Source: Phycisphaerae bacterium (lineage in GTDB: Bacteria; Planctomycetota; Phycisphaerae; Phycisphaerales; UBA1924). From it: 64,000 bases of DNA. Under the pieces are notes generated by a model. The model had not been told where the DNA came from and did not search any database. It was given only the letters and a program-made list of their open reading frames with translations. Both the position numbers and the translations under genes were made by a program. This document shows, one piece after another, positions 48,101 to 55,770 of this stretch (the stretch's first letter is position 1; each line of letters opens with the position of its first letter). Location of the stretch: contig JAUILU010000004.1 in the NCBI GenBank assembly GCA_030432905.1, positions 1-64,000 of the forward strand, in the 5' to 3' direction.

Positions 48101-49510
48101 CGAGGCGCTGATCGTGGCGCCGGTGTACGAGGTGCCTCGGATCTCTTCGATGCGGATGCGTTCGTTGTCGAACTGGATGCTGCCGGACATGTCCTGGAAC
48201 GGGTACGGGAAGATCTCGTATGCCGCGGTGCCGTTGGTGAAGGCGAGGTTGCCCCGAAAGTCCAGGTCCGCGGGCCCGTCGGGACCGGGCTCGCCGCGCA
48301 TCAGCGTGACGCTTGCGTCAACAATCGCGGTCGGGCTCATGGGCTGGTTGTTCTCGTCGTCGACCATGAGCGACGAGCCGGCGAACTGTTGCAGACGCTC
48401 GCCGACTTCCTTGGGCAGGAAGGGCAGGATGTCCGGGTTCTGGGCCATGTTGTAGCCGCGAACCTTGAAGGTACCACTGAAGGCAGATTCCGAACCCAAA
48501 CCTTCATAAAATAGACCCACTTCGTACGGCACGTCTTCGAGCAGACCACCAATCTCTGCGCTGAACCTTTCGTCACGGAGCGAGACCACGCCAGACACAT
48601 CACTCATGCGCATCCTGCCGACGCCGGACTCTTCGTTCATGTCGATTGGTAGGGTGATCCCCACGCCGTTGAGATGCACACTGGCGTTCACCAAACCGGT
48701 TGAACTCATCTCGAAGATCGTGTTGCTAATCTCGCCGCGGACGTCGAGCATCTCGACAAACGGGCGAAGCCGGCCCGGCACACTCGATGGCCCCCACTCA
48801 TCGAGTGTCAGGCCTGTCATCGAAACCTCAACACCGAGCCTGTCGATGGTGCCAGCCAGCTGAAGCCCGCTCCGGGTGCCGGTCTGGGTCATATCGATCT
48901 GGTACGCGTCGTCGCCGTCGGGCTTGAGTTCGCCGTCGATGTTGAGCCTTTTGAGCACGCGGATCGCCTCGCCCTGGTGCTCGCAGATCTCGACACTGCC
49001 GCCGACGATGGTCACGCTGGGCAGCGACACAGGCCCGCCGACCTTGCCGGTCTCTGGCAGCTTGAACGAAGCAAAGTTCACCTGTCCCGTTTTGACGTTC
49101 TCGCTGATGCGCACGTTCGGCGAGCGGAGCGTGAACGAGCTGACCGCGACCGAGCCGGACACGGTCTTGGACCAATCGACGTCGGCGACGATCCGTCGGA
49201 CCTTGACGAGTTCGCCGCCGGGGCCGTCGATTCCGGGGGCGCGGATGACCACGTTGTCGAGCACCAAGAAACCAGAGTTGTCGATCGAGACCGAGCCCGC
49301 CTGGATGTCAACGCCGAGTTCTTTGCTGATCGAGGGCAAGATGAGCGAGCCCGCGACGCCCGACTTGGCGATGAAAACAACCGCGAGAATCAGAAGCAGC
49401 GGCACAATCAGGCACAAACGCAGCCAGAAGATCCGCCGACGGCCCATCTCCTTGCACACAAACCGCCGACGTATCGGGTGGCATGGCTTTGGGCCTTGTG
49501 TGCTCGTCAT
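45134..49510 (-). CDS. giant AsmA-like/YhdP-type envelope protein
   Basis: A 1458-aa protein with a cytosolic N-tail, one membrane helix (about 28-46) and a very long periplasmic region of repeated beta strands. It begins GVDIQAGSVSIDNSGFLVLDNV and ends in an AsmA C-terminal-type domain (SIQIAGGDVIAVPGAM, ISLISKSVELLGFGTATWPDLELDLRL, in part). AsmA-superfamily proteins bridge inner and outer membranes and carry phospholipids. The start at 49510 has GGAG 6 nt upstream; an inner ATG at 49447 would abut its ribosome site. A gap of 74 bp separates it from the LOG gene. The long open frame on the opposite strand is a composition artefact. Confidence 0.88.
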   Translation of the reverse strand: MTSTQGPKPCHPIRRRFVCKEMGRRRIFWLRLCLIVPLLLILAVVFIAKSGVAGSLILPSISKELGVDIQAGSVSIDNSGFLVLDNVVIRAPGIDGPGGELVKVRRIVADVDWSKTVSGSVAVSSFTLRSPNVRISENVKTGQVNFASFKLPETGKVGGPVSLPSVTIVGGSVEICEHQGEAIRVLKRLNIDGELKPDGDDAYQIDMTQTGTRSGLQLAGTIDRLGVEVSMTGLTLDEWGPSSVPGRLRPFVEMLDVRGEISNTIFEMSSTGLVNASVHLNGVGITLPIDMNEESGVGRMRMSDVSGVVSLRDERFSAEIGGLLEDVPYEVGLFYEGLGSESAFSGTFKVRGYNMAQNPDILPFLPKEVGERLQQFAGSSLMVDDENNQPMSPTAIVDASVTLMRGEPGPDGPADLDFRGNLAFTNGTAAYEIFPYPFQDMSGSIQFDNERIRIEEIRGTSYTGATISASGLIEPIGSTAGVNLQIDTVNVPLDDELERALGSARGGIIDELFDDSKYHEMLERGLVLTPAQAESLIESRDALEVDLARARRDGKPGAQLAAIRRELDATKALLRTPVFEYRGRADLGIRLRREIGEVSVWTRNIEVRLPEAGLVLEDFPLPIHARDVVVVLDEQDATLMRGAFLPVAGGSVSLSGGADLRTPEGETTFRPTVRVIANQLPVDGLLKFAVAPPFAEGDNKSIVESRQAAVDVLDRLGITGKFDVDGLLLTRPDGELGFDFEIGLSDTILVAEALSDRPPMLVNELDGELRLTEQGMSLSAVSRAIGVSDDESVEDPIEVRTQADLDWSGNQPLRYNAHVEADGAFLSLPLEQIVASISSAGGDSLVWLRDTFAPTGKADIRADLNSDGIDPVSDITVTNIERAEADYLGGRLGMQDVKGEARVLLADTRTIQTTGMTGELLFDSAPMGEAHVSGTLGIDESGGDPSRELTVELKDGRFDSSLAERIVKELVSGSISKEYLEHGVRGEFDAVVSMTAPRKPIGNTENVGIARIAFVETAIEPKWAEMTRLGATVRLEEMSGRLVASKLGARIESIKGSSEALSATISGAATPDGFGGTVSSVTFDMDAPSLNAEVRALLPIPLIEIIDAGDMKTDGKISTRGSMLRTHTVPGVEGVKVDFEGRLRFVDAAMTAGLRVEEASGIADIVFHKEADGLPEYQVGVVANSARAMGLPLTNARVAIESTGLPRGLVVPMIFAESCDGVISGKAGVYPAMDWAGPGERSYETSLIFSGLKLNEALDGFASARPDAKPRDPREDTGARLEGQLTLGGLVGNEDSRRGSLSIQIAGGDVIAVPGAMRLVEAGNLQFPVSEGIDYASVEAVFDGTLISVEGISLISKSVELLGFGTATWPDLELDLRLRSKATRRIPVLSELLETIRDEFVTIAVTGTAAAPSVSVESLPQTRRVIGRVLGFEESANQRRLNDLSERASRQRRLSKNR

Positions 49511-49633
49511 CGGCCGCTCCGCTGGCTCGACTCGGTCCTACGCACCGTGATCCGCACAGTGGTACCGCTCGCTGACACATCGGGCCGCAGCGGGTAAGAA
49601 AGAGTATGCGATTTGGAACCCATCATCGCCAAC

Positions 49634-50128
49634 CTATTCCCCCGGAACCAACCAGTCGGGCAGGGGCACGGGTCGGCCCTGGCTGTTGACACACGCAAGC
49701 TCCGAGGAAGCCACCGCGCACACGCCGTCGATCGGCACCCGCGGGTCCGTTGAGATGTCGGGTGCTGCGCCGAGCCGCTCTGTGAGCACAAGCTCGTACG
49801 TGTGTCGGATCTTGATCCTGCCCGATTCGTGCGCCCTCGTCCGCACCTCGATCACGTCGTCGTACTGGATCGGCCTGCGGTACTTGATCTCAAGCTTGGT
49901 GACGACGAGGAACACGCCGGCCTTCTCGAGCTCGGCGTAGCTGACGCCACCCTCGCGGAGCAGTTCGGTCCGGCCCATCTCGAGCCACGGCGCGTAGCTC
50001 GCGTGGTGCGCCACGTTCATCGGGTCGCACTCGGCGTACCTCACGCGGACACTGATCGCACCAGCGGTCGGGATCTGATACGCCGGCGCGGGGGGCTGGG
50101 CGGGCTGATATTCATCTGTTCTATTCAT
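49634..50128 (-). CDS. acyl-CoA thioesterase, 4-hydroxybenzoyl-CoA type hotdog fold
   Basis: A 164-aa single hotdog-fold thioesterase. The active-site segment YAECDPMNVAHHASY carries the catalytic Asp, followed by the central helix WLEMGRTELLREGGV and strands VVTKLEIKYRRPIQYDD, as in the YbgC/4HBT family. The start at 50128 is preferred because upstream in-frame sequence lies within the divergent acetyltransferase gene. There is no Shine-Dalgarno; TAGACT ends 8 nt before the ATG. Confidence 0.9.
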   Translation of the reverse strand: MNRTDEYQPAQPPAPAYQIPTAGAISVRVRYAECDPMNVAHHASYAPWLEMGRTELLREGGVSYAELEKAGVFLVVTKLEIKYRRPIQYDDVIEVRTRAHESGRIKIRHTYELVLTERLGAAPDISTDPRVPIDGVCAVASSELACVNSQGRPVPLPDWLVPGE

Positions 50129-50135
50129 CTGCCGG

Positions 50136-50142
50136 TAGTCTA
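50136..50142. promoter_or_regulatory. shared -10 region of the divergent thioesterase and acetyltransferase genes
   Basis: Only 25 bp separate the two start codons. TAGTCTA in the middle reads TAGTCT on plus and TAGACT on minus, and TATCGT (50141-50146) lies 7 nt before the plus ATG. Either way both mRNAs would begin at or within a few nt of the start codons. Confidence 0.45.
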
Positions 50143-50153
50143 TCGTTCCAGTC

Positions 50154-50705
50154 ATGCCTGCGAACCGGGACATACAGACCGCCGACACGGACAAGCACGC
50201 CACGGTCTCGATCCGCCGGTTCATGACGGGCGACTCGATCGACGACATCACCGCGATGCTGCACCGCGCCTACGCCCGCCAGATCGAGGCGGGCCTCGCC
50301 CCACTGGCGGGCCGACAGGACAACGCACGCACGCTCGACCGCATCCTCAACAGCGAGTCCTACCTCGCGTTCGCCGACGAAGCGCAGACCCAGATCGTCG
50401 GCGTCATCCTTTTCAACGAGCACGAACGCGCCACGTTTCCCGAGTACTTCCTCAAGGTCGGCGTTGCGCACTTTGCGATGTTCGCGGTCGACCCGCTCGC
50501 CCAGGCCGCGGGCATCGGGGCGCAGCTGCTTGATGTCTGCGAGAAACGAACCCTCGAGATCGGCGCAACGCACCTCTCACTGAGCATGGCCAAGCCCGAT
50601 GTCGCGCTCTTTCGGTACTACAAACGCCGGGGCTACGAGCACGTGCAGGACTGGCAATGGCCCTACACGAACTACGTGAGCCAGATCCTTGCCAAAGAGC
50701 TGTAA
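50154..50705 (+). CDS. GNAT-family N-acetyltransferase
   Basis: A 183-aa GNAT enzyme. Motif A, the acetyl-CoA pyrophosphate loop, is QAAGIGAQLL (Q-x-x-G-x-G/A) near 119-128, preceded by the FAMFAVDPLAQ strand and followed by YKRRGYE near 162. The substrate is not predictable. Divergent from the thioesterase with 25 bp between start codons and no ribosome site. Confidence 0.9.
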   Translation: MPANRDIQTADTDKHATVSIRRFMTGDSIDDITAMLHRAYARQIEAGLAPLAGRQDNARTLDRILNSESYLAFADEAQTQIVGVILFNEHERATFPEYFLKVGVAHFAMFAVDPLAQAAGIGAQLLDVCEKRTLEIGATHLSLSMAKPDVALFRYYKRRGYEHVQDWQWPYTNYVSQILAKEL

Positions 50706-50718
50706 CCCCTCCAAAAAG

Positions 50719-50750
50719 GCCGACACCCCCGCGTAAACAGAGGTGTCGGC
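50719..50750 (-). terminator. terminator after the GC-dockerin gene at 50788
   Basis: A perfect 9-bp stem GCCGACACC/GGTGTCGGC with a 14-nt loop, then TTTTT on the minus strand. It may also serve the convergent acetyltransferase gene, although the plus-strand tail is not T-rich. Confidence 0.85.
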
Positions 50751-50787
50751 GTCTGGTTGCGTGTGTTGTCAGCCAGCCAGGGAGGGG

Positions 50788-51621
50788 TTAGCAGCCGGCG
50801 TTGTAGTTCGTGACCCAAGCGGTGAAGTCGGTCGGAGTGCACGAGCCGTCGCCGTTCTGATCGCATTCGGGCTGGTTGTTGTTGAACGCGCTGACCCAGG
50901 CGGTGAAATCGGTCGGCGTCAGGCTGCCGTCACCGTTGACATCCGCGACACAGTCGCTGTCAAGAGGTGTCAGCGTGATGTTGTCCACCTGAAGCTCGAA
51001 GTTCGTGAAGCCAAAGAAATAGCCGGGCACGAACGTCGTAAAGGTGATCTCGTCCACACTCGCCAGCACGCTCTCAAAGGTTCGGCCCGGGGGAAGCATG
51101 GGCTCGAAGGTCTTGGGATCCTCGTAGCCGTAACCACCCCAGCCCTCGGGCAGGTCCTGCGCGTGCGTGTTCTCGACCGTGAAGGTGTAGGTGACCCAGC
51201 CGTCGCCGTTGTCGCCCTTCGCCGACGCGTCGAGCAGGCCGAGGTTCAGCCAAACACTCGTGTACGGGTAGCCCTGGTCGTTGGTGTCGTCGCGGAGTTC
51301 GATGATGAAGTCGCGCACAACCTGCTGCCCGAAGAAATCGATGTTGTGCGTGCGGACATCGATGCTCATCTCGAACGAGTCGCTTGTGGTGTAGTCGCCG
51401 AGGAAGTCGGCGTTGGTGGTGTTGCGGACGCTGGCGCCGAAGACATCGAGCAGGAGGACGTCGAGGTTCGCACCCGGGTTGCCGTCCTGCGAGATGTCGG
51501 TGCGTCCGCTGACGGACCAGCCCTCGGTTCCGTTGTCGAAGGTCGTGGTGACCTGTGCTGCCGAGGCCGAGGCGACCGCGGCTGCCCCGATGCCCACCAA
51601 TGCTCGTACGCGGTTATTCAT
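50788..51621 (-). CDS. secreted beta-sandwich protein with GC-type dockerin tail
   Basis: A 277-aa exported protein. The signal peptide (ending SASAAQ) begins at the ATG with AAGG 8 nt upstream. The body (about 25-215) is a jelly-roll-like domain opening with TTFDNGTEGWSVSG, a pattern typical of carbohydrate-binding or choice-of-anchor domains. It has a second half DNITLTP strand and ends in a two-loop GC-dockerin (DVNGDGSLTPTDF, CDQNGDGSCTPTDF) with terminus NYNAGC. No catalytic motif; likely binding or structural. Monocistronic, with a terminator. Confidence 0.87.
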   Translation of the reverse strand: MNNRVRALVGIGAAAVASASAAQVTTTFDNGTEGWSVSGRTDISQDGNPGANLDVLLLDVFGASVRNTTNADFLGDYTTSDSFEMSIDVRTHNIDFFGQQVVRDFIIELRDDTNDQGYPYTSVWLNLGLLDASAKGDNGDGWVTYTFTVENTHAQDLPEGWGGYGYEDPKTFEPMLPPGRTFESVLASVDEITFTTFVPGYFFGFTNFELQVDNITLTPLDSDCVADVNGDGSLTPTDFTAWVSAFNNNQPECDQNGDGSCTPTDFTAWVTNYNAGC

Positions 51622-51704
51622 GGTTCTGCCTTTCGTGTATCTCGATTCTGACCTCAATCGGCGTGGTGACACGGAACTTCGCTCCAGAAACCACTACGCT
51701 CAGC

Positions 51705-51733
51705 TTGTGCTGAGCACAGTCTGAGGGTATGAT
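51705..51733 (+). promoter_or_regulatory. promoter with embedded 13-bp palindrome before the HTH-like gene
   Basis: TTGTGC (51705-51710), a 17-bp spacer and TATGAT (51728-51733) lie 6 nt before the GTG start at 51740. A perfect palindrome TGTGCT-G-AGCACA (51706-51718) overlaps the -35 and the spacer, an ideal place for a repressor to bind. The transcript would be leaderless. Confidence 0.6.
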
Positions 51734-51739
51734 GGCCCC

Positions 51740-53110
51740 GTGTCAAGTCAAATATCAAAAGCTGACAACAAAGCCCCGAAACCGGCCACCCTGCGGGCTC
51801 CCGGACACCAGCCGCCGGAAATCCGTACCATGCCCGCAGCGATGACTGCGTCTCTCACGGCAAGCCGAACCTCCGCACCGCTCAAAGCAGAGGAAATCCA
51901 GGAACTCGACCGCTCGCTTAAGGCCATCAGAAGCGAGCTGCTGGCTTTTTTGACCGCGATGCCCGTCTCGGCCCAGAACGCCAGCGGCCTTTCGAGGCTC
52001 CTCGGCGTTGAGCGGACCACCTGCCAGAGAATGGTCTCCGCCGTGACCGCCCCATACCCGGGGGTTTCGCTCGCAAGCCAGCTTCCGGGTACTAAGGGCA
52101 TCAGGCTCATCATCGAAGCCGCGAGCAAGAACGACCTCACGCTTGAGGCCGAGAGCGCCCAAAAACTCGACAAGGCCATGTCGGCGTACGAAGACGCGAC
52201 CCGCAAGCTGGGTGGCAGCAGGTCTCGGCTGCTAAAAAGAATCGAACGCACGCTCGCGAGCAACAGCAAGCCCGGCTCACCAAGATCCGACGAGGCAGAA
52301 CTCACGCACAAACAAGCACTCTTCGAATCTTCGGCTGCCCTGACCGGGCGGTACTCCAACGCCTGGCTCGCGGCGCACATCTACACCCCCCACCCTGACC
52401 GGGCCGACATCGTGCACCAGACCCGGACGCACGGCCTGATCGGACACCACGCGGAAACCGACGCGGTGCCGTTGACGTTTCATGTGTTCAGCGGCACACC
52501 CGATCGGTTCACAGGCGATGACGAACTGCAATTCCGGGCGCTCTTCCCGTCCAAACAAGACGGCGTGCCGAGCGAGCTGCTGACCGACTACTCCACGAAC
52601 CCGGTGCCTGTCGTGCACTCGTCGCACCCGGATGAGTTTATTGTGCAGACGATCGAGCCGAGCCCCGACCAACCAGAGTCGGCGCCGATCGACCTCATGT
52701 TCGCGATGGACGGCGGGATGACACACCCATCGACGCGGGAGACCAACACCGAAGAAGTCTGGGCGCTCGTCAACTTCCCGGTGCGCCGACTGCTTCTGGA
52801 TGTGTTCATGCACAAGGACCTCGCGCGGCAGTGCGTGCCGGGGCTGGATGTCCACCTCTGGAGGCCGGACTTTGCGCAGCACGTCGGCGAACGCTGGCAG
52901 ACCCGCTTCCACCGCCCGCCGAGCCTGCAGCTGCTGTCGCCGGGCCTTGAGCGAGCCCAGACCTCGGCGTGGAACCGGTACACCGAGCTTCTCGCGGAAC
53001 TCTTTGCGACCAAGGGCTACGACCCGAACGACTACGTGGGCTTCCGGTGCGACACCGAGTACCCGATCTGGCGCACGGGCTACTGCATCGCGTTCGAGTT
53101 CGGCGGCTAG
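51740..53110 (+). CDS. hypothetical protein with possible helix-turn-helix segment
   Basis: A 456-aa soluble protein of unknown family, with GTG start and no Shine-Dalgarno. A segment near 78-100 (NASGLSRLLGVERTTCQRMVS) shortened here to SGLSRLLGVERTTCQRM has the spacing of a helix-turn-helix. A helical region follows to about 175, then a mixed alpha/beta half with motifs GRYSNAWLAAHIYTPHPDR and VWALVNFPVRRLLLDVFMH. The operator-like palindrome in its promoter fits an autoregulated DNA-binding protein. The function of the large C-terminal half is unknown. Confidence 0.8.
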   Translation: MSSQISKADNKAPKPATLRAPGHQPPEIRTMPAAMTASLTASRTSAPLKAEEIQELDRSLKAIRSELLAFLTAMPVSAQNASGLSRLLGVERTTCQRMVSAVTAPYPGVSLASQLPGTKGIRLIIEAASKNDLTLEAESAQKLDKAMSAYEDATRKLGGSRSRLLKRIERTLASNSKPGSPRSDEAELTHKQALFESSAALTGRYSNAWLAAHIYTPHPDRADIVHQTRTHGLIGHHAETDAVPLTFHVFSGTPDRFTGDDELQFRALFPSKQDGVPSELLTDYSTNPVPVVHSSHPDEFIVQTIEPSPDQPESAPIDLMFAMDGGMTHPSTRETNTEEVWALVNFPVRRLLLDVFMHKDLARQCVPGLDVHLWRPDFAQHVGERWQTRFHRPPSLQLLSPGLERAQTSAWNRYTELLAELFATKGYDPNDYVGFRCDTEYPIWRTGYCIAFEFGG

Positions 53111-53175
53111 CCGGACCCGTTCAGCTTGATTCAACTTTAGATTCAGGCAAGCTCGCGTTCATGTACCATCTCGGC

Positions 53176-53913
53176 ATGGACAAACTCCATGCTTTGAATC
53201 GGCTGATAATCGCCGGCTTTCTCGTTGCCGCGGCAGTCTGTCAGCAAGGCTGCGTGCCGATCTATTGCGCCGTCAATCACTCGAATCTGCCCGAGGCGGA
53301 AGAGCTCCAGATGTTTGCGTGGGAGACCGAGCTGGGTGGCACGTTCGGTCCACCCACGCACAGACTCGCGGTCATGGAAACCAGCCAAGAGAATCGCTAT
53401 ATCGCTTTCAATGATGCACACGACGATCGCCGCGCACCGGTGCAGTACGTAATAGATGAGTCCGGCGGCATCATCGAGACACTGCCGTACCGCGACATGC
53501 GGCGAAACTCGCCAGAAAGTAAGTTTCGCAAGTACGAGACGTACACCCACTTCACCAACGAGTCCGAGGTGTACGCGAGGTCAAACGTAAAGGTCACCAT
53601 TGAAAGGTACAACTACTCGCCTTGGCTTGAAGTTGAAGCCTGGACCCGACAAACACTGGGCAGACTCGTCGCGCCATTCATGGGCAAGGCCGGCGTGCGT
53701 TTGATCAGAATGCCGTACGAACCAACTGAATGTTGCCCGCCAACGATAGTTGTTACAAAGACGCCCCCCGGCGGCCCGACAACCACCCGCAGGTTCACAA
53801 TCCCCGACTACGACATTGACCGCTACAACCGGATAGAAACACTCGTATCAACCGACGGTCGATTTTTGTTCATACACAACAACTACCTCGCATCGTTTAT
53901 TGGCCTTGATTGA
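53176..53913 (+). CDS. lipoprotein-like secreted protein of unknown function
   Basis: A 245-aa protein. From the ATG at 53176 it has a signal sequence with AVCQQGC as a possible lipobox. A body with strand-rich phrases (RYIAFNDAHDDRRAPVQYV, VKVTIERYNYSPWLEVEAW, in part) and a C-terminal DGRFLFIHNNY follow. An ATG 15 nt earlier (53161) is an alternative start. Neither has a ribosome site; TACCAT lies 6 nt before 53176. Base use is slightly more AT-rich than in its neighbours. No family recognised. Confidence 0.75.
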   Translation: MDKLHALNRLIIAGFLVAAAVCQQGCVPIYCAVNHSNLPEAEELQMFAWETELGGTFGPPTHRLAVMETSQENRYIAFNDAHDDRRAPVQYVIDESGGIIETLPYRDMRRNSPESKFRKYETYTHFTNESEVYARSNVKVTIERYNYSPWLEVEAWTRQTLGRLVAPFMGKAGVRLIRMPYEPTECCPPTIVVTKTPPGGPTTTRRFTIPDYDIDRYNRIETLVSTDGRFLFIHNNYLASFIGLD

Positions 53914-53953
53914 TTTGGCTCTTTTAAAGAGTGCATTTGCCAATAACACCAGT

Positions 53954-53981
53954 TTGCCGACCGCCCGTGGCCTCCTAAACT
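53954..53981 (+). promoter_or_regulatory. promoter for a leaderless trmB transcript
   Basis: TTGCCG (53954-53959), 16-bp spacer, TAAACT (53976-53981), then 6 nt to the ATG. There is no Shine-Dalgarno, so transcription probably begins at the start codon. Confidence 0.55.
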
Positions 53982-53987
53982 AGCTGC

Positions 53988-54743
53988 ATGTCATTCGGAC
54001 TCTCACGAGGCAAACAGCTCGATGTGGCGCCGGGTGTGGTGATGATCTCCGACGAGGAGCTCGGGCCGCTGCCGGACGATGTGATCAGCAACCCCGAGGC
54101 GGGTCGGCTTGATCCCCGCGCGTGGTTCCCGCTCCGCAAGGACGAGAATAGCGATCGGCGTTTCGAGATCGAGATCGGCTCGGGCAAGGGCACGTTCCTG
54201 CTCCAGCACGCGCCGACGACACCCGAGACCGACTACCTCGGCATCGAGTGGGCCGGCGAGTTCTGTGTGTACGCCGCGGACCGGGTCCGCCGGGCTCAGC
54301 TTCAGAACGTGCGGATGCTCAGGACGGACGCGACGGAGCTGCTCCGCTGGCGTGTCCCTGACCGGATCGTGGATGTTGTCCATCTTTACTTCTCCGACCC
54401 CTGGCCCAAGACCCGGCACCACAAGAAGCGCGTGGTGCAGGATCGGTTCCTCGCCGACGTGTGGCGGGTACTTAAGCCGGGCGGGGAGCTGCGGGTCGTG
54501 ACCGACCACGACGATCTCTGGGCGTGGGACCAAGAGCACTTCGAACGCTGGTGCGGCAAGGGCCCCTGCCCGGGCCATGAAATCGCGGGCAAGCCCGGCC
54601 CGATCCCGGCCTTCAGCGAGAAGCCATTCCTGAAACCCGAATCCGCGGGCGACGGCGAGCTCGTGGGTACGAACTTCGAGCGTAAATTCCGTAAAGAAGG
54701 GCGGAACTTCCACTCGACTGTTCTTCAGAAACCGACCCCATAG
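53988..54743 (+). CDS. trmB: tRNA (guanine-N7)-methyltransferase
   Basis: A 251-aa SAM-dependent enzyme that makes m7G46 in tRNA. The SAM loop EIGSGKGTFLL is near 61, FSDPWPKTRHHKKR near 135 binds substrate, and TNFERKF near 225 is the conserved C-terminal motif. It has an N-terminal extension of about 45 residues compared with E. coli TrmB. Monocistronic with its own predicted leaderless promoter. Confidence 0.95.
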   Translation: MSFGLSRGKQLDVAPGVVMISDEELGPLPDDVISNPEAGRLDPRAWFPLRKDENSDRRFEIEIGSGKGTFLLQHAPTTPETDYLGIEWAGEFCVYAADRVRRAQLQNVRMLRTDATELLRWRVPDRIVDVVHLYFSDPWPKTRHHKKRVVQDRFLADVWRVLKPGGELRVVTDHDDLWAWDQEHFERWCGKGPCPGHEIAGKPGPIPAFSEKPFLKPESAGDGELVGTNFERKFRKEGRNFHSTVLQKPTP

Positions 54744-55018
54744 CGCCATTTTGCGGTTTGCCAGTCAATTCACAGGATTACCCCCGATTTTTCTGGCAAG
54801 CCCGGCAAGCTGTAGTAGCTTTGCGGTGTGGTTATCGTGCCCTTGTGGGCGTCCGCTCGGACGCGGGGCAGACAAGTGGGATTCTTTACACATTGAGCCT
54901 GCGCCCGCAAAGCGTCGGCAAGGTGGTGTAAACCGACTGAGTTCGTCGGCGGTTATCGCTGTGCTCTGGTGTGGGCCAGAGTTCTGGGCTCTCGGTATTG
55001 CGGATAGTGGAGGAAAGA
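54744..55018 (+). other. intergenic leader upstream of the PEP-CTERM-like gene
   Basis: 275 bp with no gene. It contains a CGTCCG/CGGACG hairpin near 54849-54863, a CCGAC/GTCGG hairpin near 54932-54948 and a CTCTGG/CCAGAG hairpin near 54963-54980, then GGAGGAAAGA before the ATG. The run of hairpins would fit a structured 5' leader, but I do not recognise a known riboswitch class. Confidence 0.4.
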
Positions 55019-55651
55019 ATGATTCAGAAAGTTACAGCAGTAGTAGCGCTCGCTCTGGCGGGCACGGCTACCGGCCAAGCCATCACTGGCTTCTCCGGCG
55101 GCGCTCAGTTCGGCTCGTATTGGGGCGGCTTGGTGGACGGCGACGTCGTCGGCTTCCGCTTCACGCTCAACAACGACGTCATCGTCACCGACCTCGGTGT
55201 CTGGAACGCCGACACCCAGATCGGCCTCGAAGGCCTGACCAGCGATCACATGGTCGGCATCTGGGACGCTGGCGGCAACCTCGTTGTCTCCGGTTCGGCT
55301 GGCCCCGGCGGCTCGGCTGTCGGCGACTGGACCTACGAGTCCGTCGCACCGACGCAGCTCAACACCGGCACCACGTACACCATCGGCGCTCTCTACGACG
55401 CCGGCGGCGTGCCCGACGGCGACAGCTACATCAGCTCGGCCACCGGCATCACAAGTGACGCTGACGTCAACTGGCTCAACAGTGTCTTCCCGTCGGTCGA
55501 GAACCTCGGCTTCGCCTTCCCGACCGAAGACAGCGCCTCGTCCTCTGGCGGTCGCTTCGGCCCCAACTTCCTGTTCCGCCCCGTCCCGGCACCGGCTTCG
55601 GCTGCTCTGCTCGGCCTCGGCGGCATCGCTGCTGCTCGCCGCCGGCGATAA
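55019..55651 (+). CDS. PEP-CTERM-like sorted extracellular protein
   Basis: A 210-aa exported protein. The ATG at 55019 has GGAGG 5-9 nt upstream and a signal peptide ending TATGQA. The body is a DUF4082-like beta domain (VVGFRFTLNNDVIVTDLGVW, MVGIWDAGGNLV, YTIGALYDAG). The C-terminus is a PEP-CTERM-type signal: VPAPAS, a hydrophobic helix ALLGLGGIAA and a terminal arginine cluster, for removal by an exosortase-like enzyme. It shows that this sorting route coexists with the GC-dockerin proteins. Terminator follows. Confidence 0.88.
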   Translation: MIQKVTAVVALALAGTATGQAITGFSGGAQFGSYWGGLVDGDVVGFRFTLNNDVIVTDLGVWNADTQIGLEGLTSDHMVGIWDAGGNLVVSGSAGPGGSAVGDWTYESVAPTQLNTGTTYTIGALYDAGGVPDGDSYISSATGITSDADVNWLNSVFPSVENLGFAFPTEDSASSSGGRFGPNFLFRPVPAPASAALLGLGGIAAARRRR

Positions 55652-55682
55652 GCAGACAGGCTGATCTTGTAGAATCTCCTCT

Positions 55683-55711
55683 AAGTCCCCGGGATTCCCT
55701 CCCGGGGACTT
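55683..55711 (+). terminator. Rho-independent terminator after the PEP-CTERM-like gene
   Basis: Perfect 12-bp stem AAGTCCCCGGGA/TCCCGGGGACTT, loop TTCCC, then CTTTAT. Confidence 0.9.
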
Positions 55712-55770
55712 CTTTATGCGCCCGTGGTACCATCTTCCAAACTCACACCCTTTAGCCGAGGAATCACGAC

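Noticed and set aside
45659-48514. 951-codon open frame on the plus strand
   Set aside because: Fully antisense to the AsmA-like gene. Its composition (Arg, Asp, His, Val rich) is the usual shadow of a GC-rich coding frame, and it has no ribosome site.
54800-55018. Possible c-di-GMP (GEMM) riboswitch before the PEP-CTERM-like gene
   Set aside because: A GCAAAGC and a GGTTATCG stretch recall parts of the class, but the first conserved half is absent and the pairing does not fit.
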